From Pseudobowmanella zhangzhouensis (GTDB lineage Bacteria > Pseudomonadota > Gammaproteobacteria > Enterobacterales > Alteromonadaceae), in NCBI RefSeq assembly GCF_042662685.1, contig NZ_JBHSYO010000003.1:62001-126000 (forward strand): a DNA stretch of 64,000 nucleotides. The letters are read 5' to 3'. Within the stretch, counting starts at the first letter, position 1. Each line of letters opens with the position of its first letter. The notes under the pieces are model-generated. The model was not told the DNA's origin and did no database searches. It was given only the letters and a program-made list of their open reading frames with translations. The position numbers and the translations under genes are program-made. Of the stretch, positions 1-9,004 are shown piece after piece.

Positions 1-2096
1 TCTACGGATATTCTGGCTACTTCAAAAATTTCGTCCGCCGGAATTGGGCAAGGGTTACCATTTTGTATTGCGTCTACAAACGCCTTCGTGCAATTTGCCT
101 GGCCTTTGTCCTGAGACCATAAATTCATTTTGCTAAATCCTTTCCAGCCAAATCCTGTAAGCTTCCGGAAATTATCCAATTGTAAAACGGCATCGTCACA
201 GAAAACTTCTACTCGCTCTTTCGGGAAAGCCTTGCCGCCATTGGCAAAGTAGTGAATTGAACCAACCGAGCCATCTTCAAATGTCAAAGTGATAATTGCT
301 TTGTCTTCTGTAATTTCAACGCCATCTACGTCACCCATCTTTACCGCATTAAATGAAGTGATTTTGGCTCCGGCCAGGAAGCGCATGAGGTCAATATAGT
401 GGCACGCTTCACCGATAATGCGTCCACCACCAATCGCTGGATCTTGCGTCCAATGATCAGCAGGAATCGCCCCCGCGTTCATTGTCATAATAAAGGTTTT
501 GGGTACCTTTTTAGGAGCCAATAATGCCTTTATTTTTTGGACTTGTGGCGCGAAACGACGGTTATAGCCAACCATCACCATAGCATTTGACGTGCGCTGT
601 GCGTCTTCAATTTCATTAATCTCTTCATGCGTCAGCGCTAAAGGTTTCTCAACAAACACATGCTTGCCTTTTTCCAAAGCAGATATCGCCTGCGATGCGT
701 GCAAATTGTGCTGGGTGGCAATAACTACCGCGTCTGTCGAATCTCCCAGTGCCTCGCCAATATCTGTCGCAGCTTTTGAAAAGCCTGCCTTTTTACCGTT
801 ATGAACAGCAGATATGCCAGTACTTGTAACGATTGTCGCTAACTCTGCCCCGGCATTTTTAAATGCTGGTATGAGTACACGAGAAGCGTAGTTGCCACCA
901 CCGATAAACGAAATGCGACCAGATGATGCCTTAAGCTCTCCCCCAACGTCACTTTTAATGAGGTTAACCGAAGAAAGCAACGGATCATTCGCTAATGCTT
1001 TCTCATAGTTAATAATGATACCCAACGAGTCTCGTTCGTCTAATTTAGCGTATGCTTCGGCAGCCTTCTCAACTTCAAACTGATAGCTAATCAATGGACG
1101 AAGATTTAACTTACCCTCGGAAATCAAATCCAGAATCGCTTCAAAATTTCGTTGTTGCGTCCATCTAACGAATGCAAACGGATAATCTTTCCCTTTATCT
1201 TCGTATTCTGGATCGTATCTGCCCGGCCCGTATGAGCACGATACCTGAAAGGTTAATTCTTTTTCGTAAAAGTCGTTCCGGTTTAATTCCAAACCGACTA
1301 CACCAACCAAAACTATTCGCCCTCTCTTACGGCACATTGTAGCTGCCTGATGAACAATATCGTGGCTTTTTGAACTGGCGGTAATTAAAACGGCGTCAAC
1401 ACCTCTACCACGTGAGATTTCATTAGCTACTGCTATTGGATCGTCACCTTTGGATAGATTCACTACCTCTGCGCCAAAAGATTTTGCTAACTCACACTTT
1501 GACGAATCAAAATCAATTCCGATTACTTTACAACCATTAGCTTTGAGAATTTGAACCGCAATTAAGCCTATTAGGCCAAGGCCGGTAACCACAACAGTTT
1601 CACCTATTGTTGGGTTCACCAGTCGAATACCCTGCATTGCAATAGAACCCAATACGGTGAATACCGCTTCCTCATCAGAAACATTATCAGGAATTTTTGC
1701 AATAAGATTATTTGGAACCCTTACAACGCTAGCGTGTTTGCCATTGGAAATTACACGCGTACCGATCGGTAGGTTGTCATTTGAGGTCTCCAAAATCGTA
1801 CCCACATTGCAATAACCCAATTGCATAGGTTCATCAAGTTTGGTTTTGACCGCAGAATATGTGGCGGCAAGGCCATCGGTCTTTACTTTCTCAAGCACCA
1901 TTTTAACCTTTTCAGGTTGCCCCAGCGCCTTGCCAATTAAACCGGACTTCCCAAAATCGACCAGCATTTTTTCAGTACCACTGGAGATCAGCGTCAAATT
2001 TGTTTTAATCAAACAATGGTGTGATTTGTTTATCGGCTTGGGGATTTCTATGATTTCTGTTGTGCCCGAATTAATATCCTGAACTACCTGGTACAT
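1..2096 (-). CDS. Bi-domain oxidoreductase (Zn-type dehydrogenase + Gfo/Idh/MocA), 3' end cut by window
   Basis: The reading frame opens at an ATG at 2096, with GGAG just upstream, and runs off the left edge after about 698 codons without a stop. The N-terminal half resembles a medium-chain (zinc-type) alcohol dehydrogenase with a nucleotide-binding stretch VVVTGLGLIGLIAVQ near residues 175-190. The C-terminal half is a Gfo/Idh/MocA oxidoreductase with FIGGGNYASR and the VEKPLAL motif. Proteins with both halves occur in polysaccharide loci beside heparinase II/III-like genes, as here. The substrate is probably a nucleotide sugar or a sugar in the surface polysaccharide pathway, which is inference. 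The family is usually a little over 700 residues, so only a few codons should be missing. Confidence 0.85.
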   Translation of the reverse strand, partial: MYQVVQDINSGTTEIIEIPKPINKSHHCLIKTNLTLISSGTEKMLVDFGKSGLIGKALGQPEKVKMVLEKVKTDGLAATYSAVKTKLDEPMQLGYCNVGTILETSNDNLPIGTRVISNGKHASVVRVPNNLIAKIPDNVSDEEAVFTVLGSIAMQGIRLVNPTIGETVVVTGLGLIGLIAVQILKANGCKVIGIDFDSSKCELAKSFGAEVVNLSKGDDPIAVANEISRGRGVDAVLITASSKSHDIVHQAATMCRKRGRIVLVGVVGLELNRNDFYEKELTFQVSCSYGPGRYDPEYEDKGKDYPFAFVRWTQQRNFEAILDLISEGKLNLRPLISYQFEVEKAAEAYAKLDERDSLGIIINYEKALANDPLLSSVNLIKSDVGGELKASSGRISFIGGGNYASRVLIPAFKNAGAELATIVTSTGISAVHNGKKAGFSKAATDIGEALGDSTDAVVIATQHNLHASQAISALEKGKHVFVEKPLALTHEEINEIEDAQRTSNAMVMVGYNRRFAPQVQKIKALLAPKKVPKTFIMTMNAGAIPADHWTQDPAIGGGRIIGEACHYIDLMRFLAGAKITSFNAVKMGDVDGVEITEDKAIITLTFEDGSVGSIHYFANGGKAFPKERVEVFCDDAVLQLDNFRKLTGFGWKGFSKMNLWSQDKGQANCTKAFVDAIQNGNPCPIPADEIFEVARISV

Positions 2097-2113
2097 AATT
2101 ACTCCAATAATTT

Positions 2114-3199
2114 TTAAATCTTAAATAATACGGTCTGTTCACAAATATTATTTATAAACATTTCTTCCACTGTTAAAGCCAATGAGGAGGAAACCACCGC
2201 CAATTGAATATCCGTCTCTTCTTGATTAAGCGGAGCAACTACGGCTTTCTCGTGTCCCACGTTTTTTTCTCTTCCAGCTTTAACTAAACGAGTTCTATCA
2301 ACATTTGTAACGTCTAAGGAGCGGAAGTTGCTAATTGAACCGACTGAAATTTCAGTGTTCCAATAAATGAACTCCTCGACGCCGTCGTTTGGCTCGCAAT
2401 TTGCTGAAAAAACCAGATCAATTTTTCGAGCTCCTTCTTTTAACGTAACAGTAACATCATCCAAGTCTCCCTTAACCATTGACAGGTGCAAAACGAGTTC
2501 CGATTTGCCTATTGCAAGGAGACGTATCGCCAAATCTAACCAGTGAGTCAGATTACCAAGCACTCTTGAACCTTGCTCAGCATTTCTATACCAATGATCA
2601 GCTGGGAGATAATGGCCATTTACAATCATCGCAATAGAAGACCGAGGACTCATCGCTTGCTTTAATTGCGAAACGAATGGAGCTTGAGGTCTATTAAAGC
2701 CTGTGTAAATTGATTTATCTGAATCCAACAGCTTTAGGAAATCACTTTCCTGATCGCGATTAACGAAAAGCGGTTTCTCCACATACAATTTTTTAAAACT
2801 ATCCAACGCTTCTAGCGCGTGCTTTGTATGAGAGAAATGGTCAGATGCTATATATAATAAATCACCGTAGAACGCATCATCCTGCTTTGCTTCCGCAACG
2901 CTTCTATAGTACTTACATTTTAATACTCTTTCCGCTAACACCTTTGCCTTTGGCGATGGATCAATAACTAAAGAAATTTTACGTTTTGCTGTAACGCAAA
3001 CAAAAAAAGCAATAAGTGTAAAGCCATGATTTCCTAATCCAATTATCCCAATTCTTTCACGAAAAGTAGCACGACAATTATAAATAGCACCAAGCAAAGA
3101 GTATGAGACTGGCTTATCCACCTTATACAATGACTTCGCCAAAGTACGATAAAATCCATACATCAAAATGTATCTAAATACTTTTTTAAAGGTATTCAT
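2114..3199 (-). CDS. Gfo/Idh/MocA family oxidoreductase
   Basis: This 361-residue protein has a Rossmann dinucleotide motif IGIIGLGNHG around residue 50 and the family's EKP motif (LYVEKPLF) near residue 140, so it should be an NAD(P)-dependent sugar dehydrogenase. The ATG at 3199 is preferred over a TTG one codon upstream because it has a purine-rich GAGAG before it. It overlaps the end of the preceding glycosyltransferase gene by 14 bases and is followed 17 bases later by the bi-domain oxidoreductase, so all are co-transcribed. About 45 residues precede the Rossmann fold, longer than in most family members. It may modify the same sugar as the bi-domain enzyme; the substrate is unknown. Confidence 0.8.
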   Translation of the reverse strand: MNTFKKVFRYILMYGFYRTLAKSLYKVDKPVSYSLLGAIYNCRATFRERIGIIGLGNHGFTLIAFFVCVTAKRKISLVIDPSPKAKVLAERVLKCKYYRSVAEAKQDDAFYGDLLYIASDHFSHTKHALEALDSFKKLYVEKPLFVNRDQESDFLKLLDSDKSIYTGFNRPQAPFVSQLKQAMSPRSSIAMIVNGHYLPADHWYRNAEQGSRVLGNLTHWLDLAIRLLAIGKSELVLHLSMVKGDLDDVTVTLKEGARKIDLVFSANCEPNDGVEEFIYWNTEISVGSISNFRSLDVTNVDRTRLVKAGREKNVGHEKAVVAPLNQEETDIQLAVVSSSLALTVEEMFINNICEQTVLFKI

Positions 3200-4304
3200 C
3201 AAACAACTCTCTCATTCTATTTGTAGTTATTCTAGGGTTGTAATTCGATTGATAGTAATCATTAGCGCGAGCTATAAACTCTATCAACGCCTGTCGGTCA
3301 TCAATTAATCTTTGTAAGGGTTCAAATGTTTCACTGATACTAGCCTCATACTGAATTGAAATATCATATGGCAATATTTCATTCGCCATTTTTGTTTGAG
3401 CATTAGTCAGTAGTATCGTATTTGAACCAATAATTTCTGGTATTTTATTACTTGCAGCAAAAACGTTGATGATCTTATCAGGTGAGTAATGCGCTATGGA
3501 AATATCAGCTACTTTTAAATAACCTACTGAATCAGACTGTGATAGTTGCCCCAAATATCTAAACGTTGCACCTTTTGACTCAAATTGATGAGACAGTTGT
3601 TGTATATACTGTTCAGATCCCCATCCGCACATAACTACAATTACGTCTTTGTTAATACTAATCAGATAACTTGCAAGTGTTAAATATATGTCCATGTTGC
3701 GATTAGGGGAAATCCAACCGCCATAAAATAGTACTACTTGAGAGTCTGTAAATGGCAAACGGTCAGTAGTCACGTCAAAATCAGGTAAATTTCTTAACAC
3801 TTCGATTCTTGAATGGACAGAAGTTGGGTATGCATCACGCCTAAAACTCTCTGGAACCAAGGTTTTATGAGACATACGAATAAATATGGATTCTAACCGA
3901 CAAAGAAACGCCGCTAACATTTTATTAAATGCATAACGCTGGAAAAAATTATCGTGTATATTATAAATATATTTAATATTTAAAATTTTACAAAATAATC
4001 CTCCTAAAAGAACCGATTCAAGATCAGAAAAATGAACGAACTCCAGTTCACTTCTGTGTTTCCACAAATAAATACAAGTTTTAATATTCGTTTTCAATAA
4101 AAACAAAAGATACTTACCGTAACCATTTCCATCGAAATAATCGAAACGCCCTAAGTCCCCCAACCTCTCTACTGATTCTGCTATGGGATCACCAGATCGA
4201 ATCGGCGATAAATATCGTACTTTCTTGTCCTGGCTTGTGAAAAAATTAATTATCCTACTGACACGGGGGCCGGGATTAGTGGAACTCCTAATGAATAAAT
4301 ACAT
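3186..4304 (-). CDS. Glycosyltransferase, GT-B fold (group 1-like)
   Basis: The 372-residue protein looks like a cytoplasmic GT-B glycosyltransferase. The C-terminal half holds the expected pattern: a strand-loop VLFYGGWISPNRN near residue 195, VVMCGWGSE, a FRYLGQLSQ segment, and an ADISIAHYSP...IPEIIGSN stretch corresponding to the donor-binding region. No signal peptide or clear transmembrane segment is seen. It starts 8 bases after the stop of the heparinase-like gene. It should add one sugar during assembly of the lipid-linked repeat unit; donor and linkage cannot be read from the sequence. It is the only glycosyltransferase visible in the window, so others, including the initiating transferase, probably lie beyond the left edge. 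Confidence 0.75.
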   Translation of the reverse strand: MYLFIRSSTNPGPRVSRIINFFTSQDKKVRYLSPIRSGDPIAESVERLGDLGRFDYFDGNGYGKYLLFLLKTNIKTCIYLWKHRSELEFVHFSDLESVLLGGLFCKILNIKYIYNIHDNFFQRYAFNKMLAAFLCRLESIFIRMSHKTLVPESFRRDAYPTSVHSRIEVLRNLPDFDVTTDRLPFTDSQVVLFYGGWISPNRNMDIYLTLASYLISINKDVIVVMCGWGSEQYIQQLSHQFESKGATFRYLGQLSQSDSVGYLKVADISIAHYSPDKIINVFAASNKIPEIIGSNTILLTNAQTKMANEILPYDISIQYEASISETFEPLQRLIDDRQALIEFIARANDYYQSNYNPRITTNRMRELFDEYL

Positions 4305-4312
4305 CTATTAAA

Positions 4313-6037
4313 TCAACTCAGTGAAATAGGTTTTGACAAATAGTTAACAAATATAATTTTACTATTATTGCTTTTTTTAAAAAACTTAACTATTTCTTGT
4401 TTAGGTTTATCATAGTGCAATTGAAATAGGACTTCATCCTTCTCATTAGCAACTTCTATAGTCAAAACGTAGTCATCTTCCTCATAAGTAATCAAATTGA
4501 TAGCTCGATCGATATCAGCAAATGGGTTATCCGCTTTATTAGCTAACTGAAAAGCATAATGCGCAGATGCGCCTTGGAAAAATGTTCTGCTGGCAATATC
4601 TGATGTGTAACAAGGCATACCTGGATCTATACTCAGACATTTATCTTCATAAAACACTTCCACGAAACCATGGTCATCGTGAAAATGGGTTTTGTTAAAT
4701 ACGCCACTACACACTCTAATATTATTAATCATGACAAATAACTTAGAGTCTCTGAATACTATAATCTGGCGATCACTTAACTCGTTTAGACCATTACTTG
4801 ACACATCATTTATACTTAGATTCACAGATTTGCCTAAAACCTCGATAAAAGATCGATAACTTCTAACATCATAGGGAGTAAAGCACTGTAATTTATTGGA
4901 GAAAGGAACAGTAATCCAATTTAAAAAGCCACCGTCTGCATCTCCGGATTGAGTATGTAAGCCTAATGGGTTTTCTATTTGTTCCACCAGATTAAACATT
5001 TTAGTTAAAGTGGCTTTAACATTCCCATATTCATCAGATTTATTGTCACCCGACAAACCACTTAATAGAAAAAATGTGGATAGATAAATTTCTGACGTAA
5101 AACGATGATAAGCGGTAGAGCCTTCATTTAGTAATCCTTCATGAGTGTTACGTTGCACTTCGAAGTTAAACAATTTCCGCATTAACCACGACTGAAATTT
5201 ACTAGGGTAAAAATAAAAACTCGCCACCACACCTAATATATTACAAGCAAAATGATTCGAGGTTTGCGCGAATGAAAACTCATTATTCAGAAAGATAAAC
5301 TTTCTGTGCATCTTTACGCCAGAATAAAAAAGCGTCTCGAATCCATCTTCAAATATGAAACCACGAGCCTGGAGTATCATGTAGGTAAGACACAGATTAT
5401 GCAGTCTTATCCCAGCTTCCATTGCATTGGCCCATTGAATGGAACTTGATTTACCATTCTTAATATAAAACGAAATGACGTCTCTCTGAAAAATATATCC
5501 AACTCTATCTAGTTCATCTGAATACATTGCCATTTGAGGAAAATATAAAAAACGGCCGAAATCCCAAGGAACCTTTACCTCAGCTATATTATAGGGAATT
5601 GACTTGTTGCTAAACTTATAATCATTTATTACGTCAACATCCCAGGAAAGTTGAAAACAATCACCAAATACAAACTTAAGATTTCTAATTTGCTCGGATG
5701 TTAAAGTATTATTTAGAGACTCTATATCACTATTAATTAAAGAGTCACTCTTAAAATTTAACCATTGACCAAAAACTAAATAACGATAGTCTAACCAATT
5801 GGAGACCAATGAAAACGAATCACTATATAACCGCTGTGACTCATCTATAATATCACTTAAAATATTGACTTTTAACCTATCTCTTTTTAGCGGAACACTT
5901 GTTTTTCTTAATCTAACGGGTATTCGAACTAATATCTCCGATATGGCTATCTCTACAACTTTAAGCAAAAATAATTTTATGCCAAAAATCGCCACCTTAC
6001 TTTTGGCTGATTGGACAGCTTTCCTTAAATCTCGCAT
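4313..6037 (-). CDS. Heparinase II/III-like protein of polysaccharide locus
   Basis: The 574-residue protein has the (alpha/alpha) toroid plus beta-sandwich signature of heparinase II/III and alginate lyases: WDFGRF and PQMAMYS near residues 155-175, an SNHFACNILG segment, GSTAYHRFTSEIYL with a candidate catalytic Tyr, and a C-terminal HFHDDHGFVEVFYE stretch with a candidate catalytic His. Family members are polyuronide lyases. In biosynthetic loci they could instead trim or edit the polymer, as AlgL does for alginate, or act as epimerases. The N terminus is basic and only weakly hydrophobic, with no classical signal peptide, which is odd for a lyase of an exported polymer. The gene sits 3 bases after wzx. 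Confidence 0.75.
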   Translation of the reverse strand: MRDLRKAVQSAKSKVAIFGIKLFLLKVVEIAISEILVRIPVRLRKTSVPLKRDRLKVNILSDIIDESQRLYSDSFSLVSNWLDYRYLVFGQWLNFKSDSLINSDIESLNNTLTSEQIRNLKFVFGDCFQLSWDVDVINDYKFSNKSIPYNIAEVKVPWDFGRFLYFPQMAMYSDELDRVGYIFQRDVISFYIKNGKSSSIQWANAMEAGIRLHNLCLTYMILQARGFIFEDGFETLFYSGVKMHRKFIFLNNEFSFAQTSNHFACNILGVVASFYFYPSKFQSWLMRKLFNFEVQRNTHEGLLNEGSTAYHRFTSEIYLSTFFLLSGLSGDNKSDEYGNVKATLTKMFNLVEQIENPLGLHTQSGDADGGFLNWITVPFSNKLQCFTPYDVRSYRSFIEVLGKSVNLSINDVSSNGLNELSDRQIIVFRDSKLFVMINNIRVCSGVFNKTHFHDDHGFVEVFYEDKCLSIDPGMPCYTSDIASRTFFQGASAHYAFQLANKADNPFADIDRAINLITYEEDDYVLTIEVANEKDEVLFQLHYDKPKQEIVKFFKKSNNSKIIFVNYLSKPISLS

Positions 6038-6040
6038 GAA

Positions 6041-7243
6041 CTAAACCAATTTTTGTGTACGGACTAAGCGGACGAAAACTAACATAACGGCAAATGCTGA
6101 TACTCCGACGACTACAGTCATACCAAATATTAAATGATAAAAATCATTGTCACTTAAACTTGATAAAATATATACGCTCGAAAATAATAGTAAAAGATAA
6201 GCAACCTCTGCCTTTATTACGAAATCAACAAAATGAGGTTTAATCAACTTTAACAAAAACTCTTTCACACTAATCAAGTACCCCAATAAAAATAATAAAG
6301 ACAAATAGTCTGCTGATTGCTTGTAATCCTCCCCGAAAACAATCACGATAAATTCTTGTCCAAATAAATTACTAAACATGATAGACAAAAGAAGAATCAA
6401 ACTCATCAGATACAAAGGCCTTAATGAGGACATCAACAACTTACTATTTAATTTTGATTGGACAAAAATTACATCTTGGGAAGCTTTACTATAAAACTGA
6501 GTAAGCATCGCTGGTAACGCTGATGCGACGACATAAATTCCAGCAAGGTAAGAGGATACAAAAATAAAAACTACCAACTTGTCAACATTCTTAGAAGCCA
6601 CACTCATAGAAAAGGACAAAAACTGCTTAAAATTATTACATATCCATAGCGGCTTAAAACCAATATCAAATCTAAACTCGTAGAAGCTAGCTTTTACTCT
6701 GTTAAAGACATATACAGTTGATAGAACTTCAGCGAAAAGCGAAGACAGTATTACTACACCCACATTTATCGAACTGAAAATAAACATAGCGACTAGTACT
6801 AAAATGTAAAAAAGTCCATAAACAGATCTTTCTGCGGCAACCTGCTTTGCTTTCCCTTTATATGCCAAGTGTGCTAAACAGATGCTTCTTAAATAGTAAA
6901 CAGGAAAAAATAATATAAAGTAAACAAGGTAATATATGGATGAAACGCTGTCTGCATAGTCAAAAATATTAAATGTTGATAATGAAATAAACGTTGCAAA
7001 TATAGTTAATGGAAATCCACTCATAATCAACATCATGAATGTATGTTTGCTATTTCCTTTTACGACTAAATAATCAGATGCAGCGAACGTACAAAAGAGA
7101 ATAAAAACCTGAGCGTACATAAATATCTTAGCAATATCGCCGCGTTCATCTGGCAATACACTGCGCGCAATTAAAATCCCTGCAATTACAGTTAATAAAT
7201 TGCCTACCAAACTCCCAGACAAAGATATAATCCAAGACCGCAA
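6041..7243 (-). CDS. Wzx-like polysaccharide repeat-unit flippase
   Basis: A 400-residue, almost entirely hydrophobic protein with about 12 predicted membrane helices. The N-terminal part (SLSGSLVGNLLTVIAGILIARSVLPDERGDIAKI, split by loops) is typical of the Wzx/MATE-like PST family, which moves undecaprenyl-linked repeat units across the inner membrane. It lies between the acetyltransferase and heparinase-like genes with 2- and 3-base gaps. Low sequence conservation is normal for Wzx, so the call rests on topology, the N-terminal pattern and context with Wzy, Wzz and Wza. Codon use is AT-rich like the rest of the cassette. Confidence 0.75.
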   Translation of the reverse strand: MRSWIISLSGSLVGNLLTVIAGILIARSVLPDERGDIAKIFMYAQVFILFCTFAASDYLVVKGNSKHTFMMLIMSGFPLTIFATFISLSTFNIFDYADSVSSIYYLVYFILFFPVYYLRSICLAHLAYKGKAKQVAAERSVYGLFYILVLVAMFIFSSINVGVVILSSLFAEVLSTVYVFNRVKASFYEFRFDIGFKPLWICNNFKQFLSFSMSVASKNVDKLVVFIFVSSYLAGIYVVASALPAMLTQFYSKASQDVIFVQSKLNSKLLMSSLRPLYLMSLILLLSIMFSNLFGQEFIVIVFGEDYKQSADYLSLLFLLGYLISVKEFLLKLIKPHFVDFVIKAEVAYLLLLFSSVYILSSLSDNDFYHLIFGMTVVVGVSAFAVMLVFVRLVRTQKLV

Positions 7244-7245
7244 AA

Positions 7246-7710
7246 TTAAATTCTCTTTCTATATCTAATTAATTTTGCTGGATTACCAGCATATATTCCA
7301 TAGTCATCTAAATTTTTAGTAACTACAGAACCAGCACCAATAACTACTCCATTTCCTATTTTCACACCATCCATTATTATCGCAGAGTGACCAACCCAAA
7401 CATCATCGCCAATTAAGATTCCCTTCGGTTCTGCGCGACCGGACTTATTCATGCTAACGTTTGTGTAGTCGAAATTATGGTCTCCACCGACAAATGCTAC
7501 ACTCGAAGCAATCATCACATCTTCTCCACCTTTAATATTCGCAGCGAAATGACACCTAATTCCACATGAAAAACCCCTGCCGAAACTCATCTTTCTATTT
7601 TTACAAAAATGTGTTCCTGGGCCCAAATACGAAAAACCTTGAATCTTTACGTTACGTCGAAATAACCTTAAATAAACAACAACTATAAACTTTCTAATTT
7701 TCCAAAACAT
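7246..7710 (-). CDS. Left-handed beta-helix acetyltransferase (CatB/WcaF type)
   Basis: The 154-residue protein shows hexapeptide repeats (FVGGDHNFD, IIMDGVKIGNGVVIGAGSVVTKNL) and the C-terminal AGNPAKLIRYR signature of xenobiotic/nodulation-type O-acetyltransferases. The conserved GDDVWVGHSA segment near residue 105 carries the likely catalytic His. It should transfer an acetyl group from acetyl-CoA to a sugar of the surface polysaccharide. It overlaps the end of the wzy gene by 17 bases and precedes wzx by 2 bases, indicating translational coupling. Confidence 0.85.
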   Translation of the reverse strand: MFWKIRKFIVVVYLRLFRRNVKIQGFSYLGPGTHFCKNRKMSFGRGFSCGIRCHFAANIKGGEDVMIASSVAFVGGDHNFDYTNVSMNKSGRAEPKGILIGDDVWVGHSAIIMDGVKIGNGVVIGAGSVVTKNLDDYGIYAGNPAKLIRYRKRI

Positions 7711-8995
7711 TCGTTTTCCTAACCACTAAAATATCGTATATAACATAGGCAATTAGCAGCAAACCACCATTCAACAAAAAATGGTAAAATGAATAACAGA
7801 ACGGCAAATATAGCAACGCTATTAAAAATATAGAAATTGAAAATGCATTTTTATTTCTGATAATTGAGGCCTGAATTGTATTTAGAGCAACGTAAGTAAC
7901 TAGGGGAACAACAACTAACCCTGGGTAACCACTATTGACAACTATATCGAGCGAATAACCAAGCACAGCATTTCCTTGCTTAGATCCCCCCAAAAAAGAG
8001 TGCAGTTCATTTGAAAACCCAGTTTGGGTACCAGGCAACAGAATAGACAAATCCGACATCCAAAGAGAAAAATATTCAATGTTTATATTTTCAATAAATT
8101 TAAGCGCATGGATATTTTCAATCGGAACAGTAGTAAAAACTCGCCCCAACAAAGAAACTACCAAAGTGAATATAGAGACAAATAGATTCTGTTCTTGGTC
8201 ACTACGACCGAGCAAAATGTTGAGCAAGAGTAAAAATAGTAATGCAGTTGGAACAATAAATAAAAACTTACTAATTTTTATTTTTTTCTGTTGCAATTTA
8301 TTCTTTATGAAGCCAACAAGTAATACACTCAAAAGCAAAACTAAAATTGGAGTCCGCTGCCCCCCAATCATCATAGACAAGAGAGTTGTTATCAGCACGA
8401 CCCAATAAACCTGTCTACGATATACACCTGTGTAGAATAGACTAATCCAAACCAAAAAGGCTGGCCCATATATATCACGCACCTGCTTGACTAAGCCTGG
8501 ATAGAAATATCCAGCCTCACCCGATGCTATTGTTTTACGGATATCAAGCAAAACAAATGCACCTGCAAAATGCCCTTTTATAATTCTTGTATAAACTAGA
8601 TAAATGAATACAAAATTAACAAAAACAAGAAATACAGCCGAAAATATTGCGAAAAAATGATTGCTACTGGTCCCTATATTAAAATGCTGAAACTGCATTC
8701 TATTTTGGGATAAAAATAGCGACATAAACCACACTAAAAAAACAACAACCAACAACAATGTTGTCATTTCAAATAATGTCAAACTTGATTCGTTCAGTTC
8801 ATAAAACTGAGCAAGAAAGACGCCTATTGAAAAGATTAAGACACCAATGAAATATGCATCAAACAAATGAATTCCAACATCACTTCTTTTTGCATGTACA
8901 AAAAAGTACAGAGCAAATATAGAAACAACAATACAACCTAACAAGGATGTTTGAGCAATTAAAGATAAGTTCAAAATAGTGGTCGCTATTAGCAA
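7694..8995 (-). CDS. Wzy-like O-antigen/exopolysaccharide polymerase
   Basis: A 433-residue integral membrane protein with roughly 10-12 hydrophobic helices and a large periplasmic loop in the C-terminal half (around residues 290-350, with IENINIEYFSLWMSD). An IGGQRTPILVLLLSV stretch near residue 205 fits the arginine-containing conserved region of O-antigen polymerase (oligosaccharide repeat unit polymerase) proteins. Its role would be to polymerise lipid-linked repeat units in the periplasm. The position between wzz and an acetyltransferase in a cluster with a flippase supports this. Sequence identity among Wzy proteins is low, so the call is topology plus context. Confidence 0.75.
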   Translation of the reverse strand: MLIATTILNLSLIAQTSLLGCIVVSIFALYFFVHAKRSDVGIHLFDAYFIGVLIFSIGVFLAQFYELNESSLTLFEMTTLLLVVVFLVWFMSLFLSQNRMQFQHFNIGTSSNHFFAIFSAVFLVFVNFVFIYLVYTRIIKGHFAGAFVLLDIRKTIASGEAGYFYPGLVKQVRDIYGPAFLVWISLFYTGVYRRQVYWVVLITTLLSMMIGGQRTPILVLLLSVLLVGFIKNKLQQKKIKISKFLFIVPTALLFLLLLNILLGRSDQEQNLFVSIFTLVVSLLGRVFTTVPIENIHALKFIENINIEYFSLWMSDLSILLPGTQTGFSNELHSFLGGSKQGNAVLGYSLDIVVNSGYPGLVVVPLVTYVALNTIQASIIRNKNAFSISIFLIALLYLPFCYSFYHFLLNGGLLLIAYVIYDILVVRKTNVLEN

Positions 8996-9004
8996 TTTAA
9001 AATT

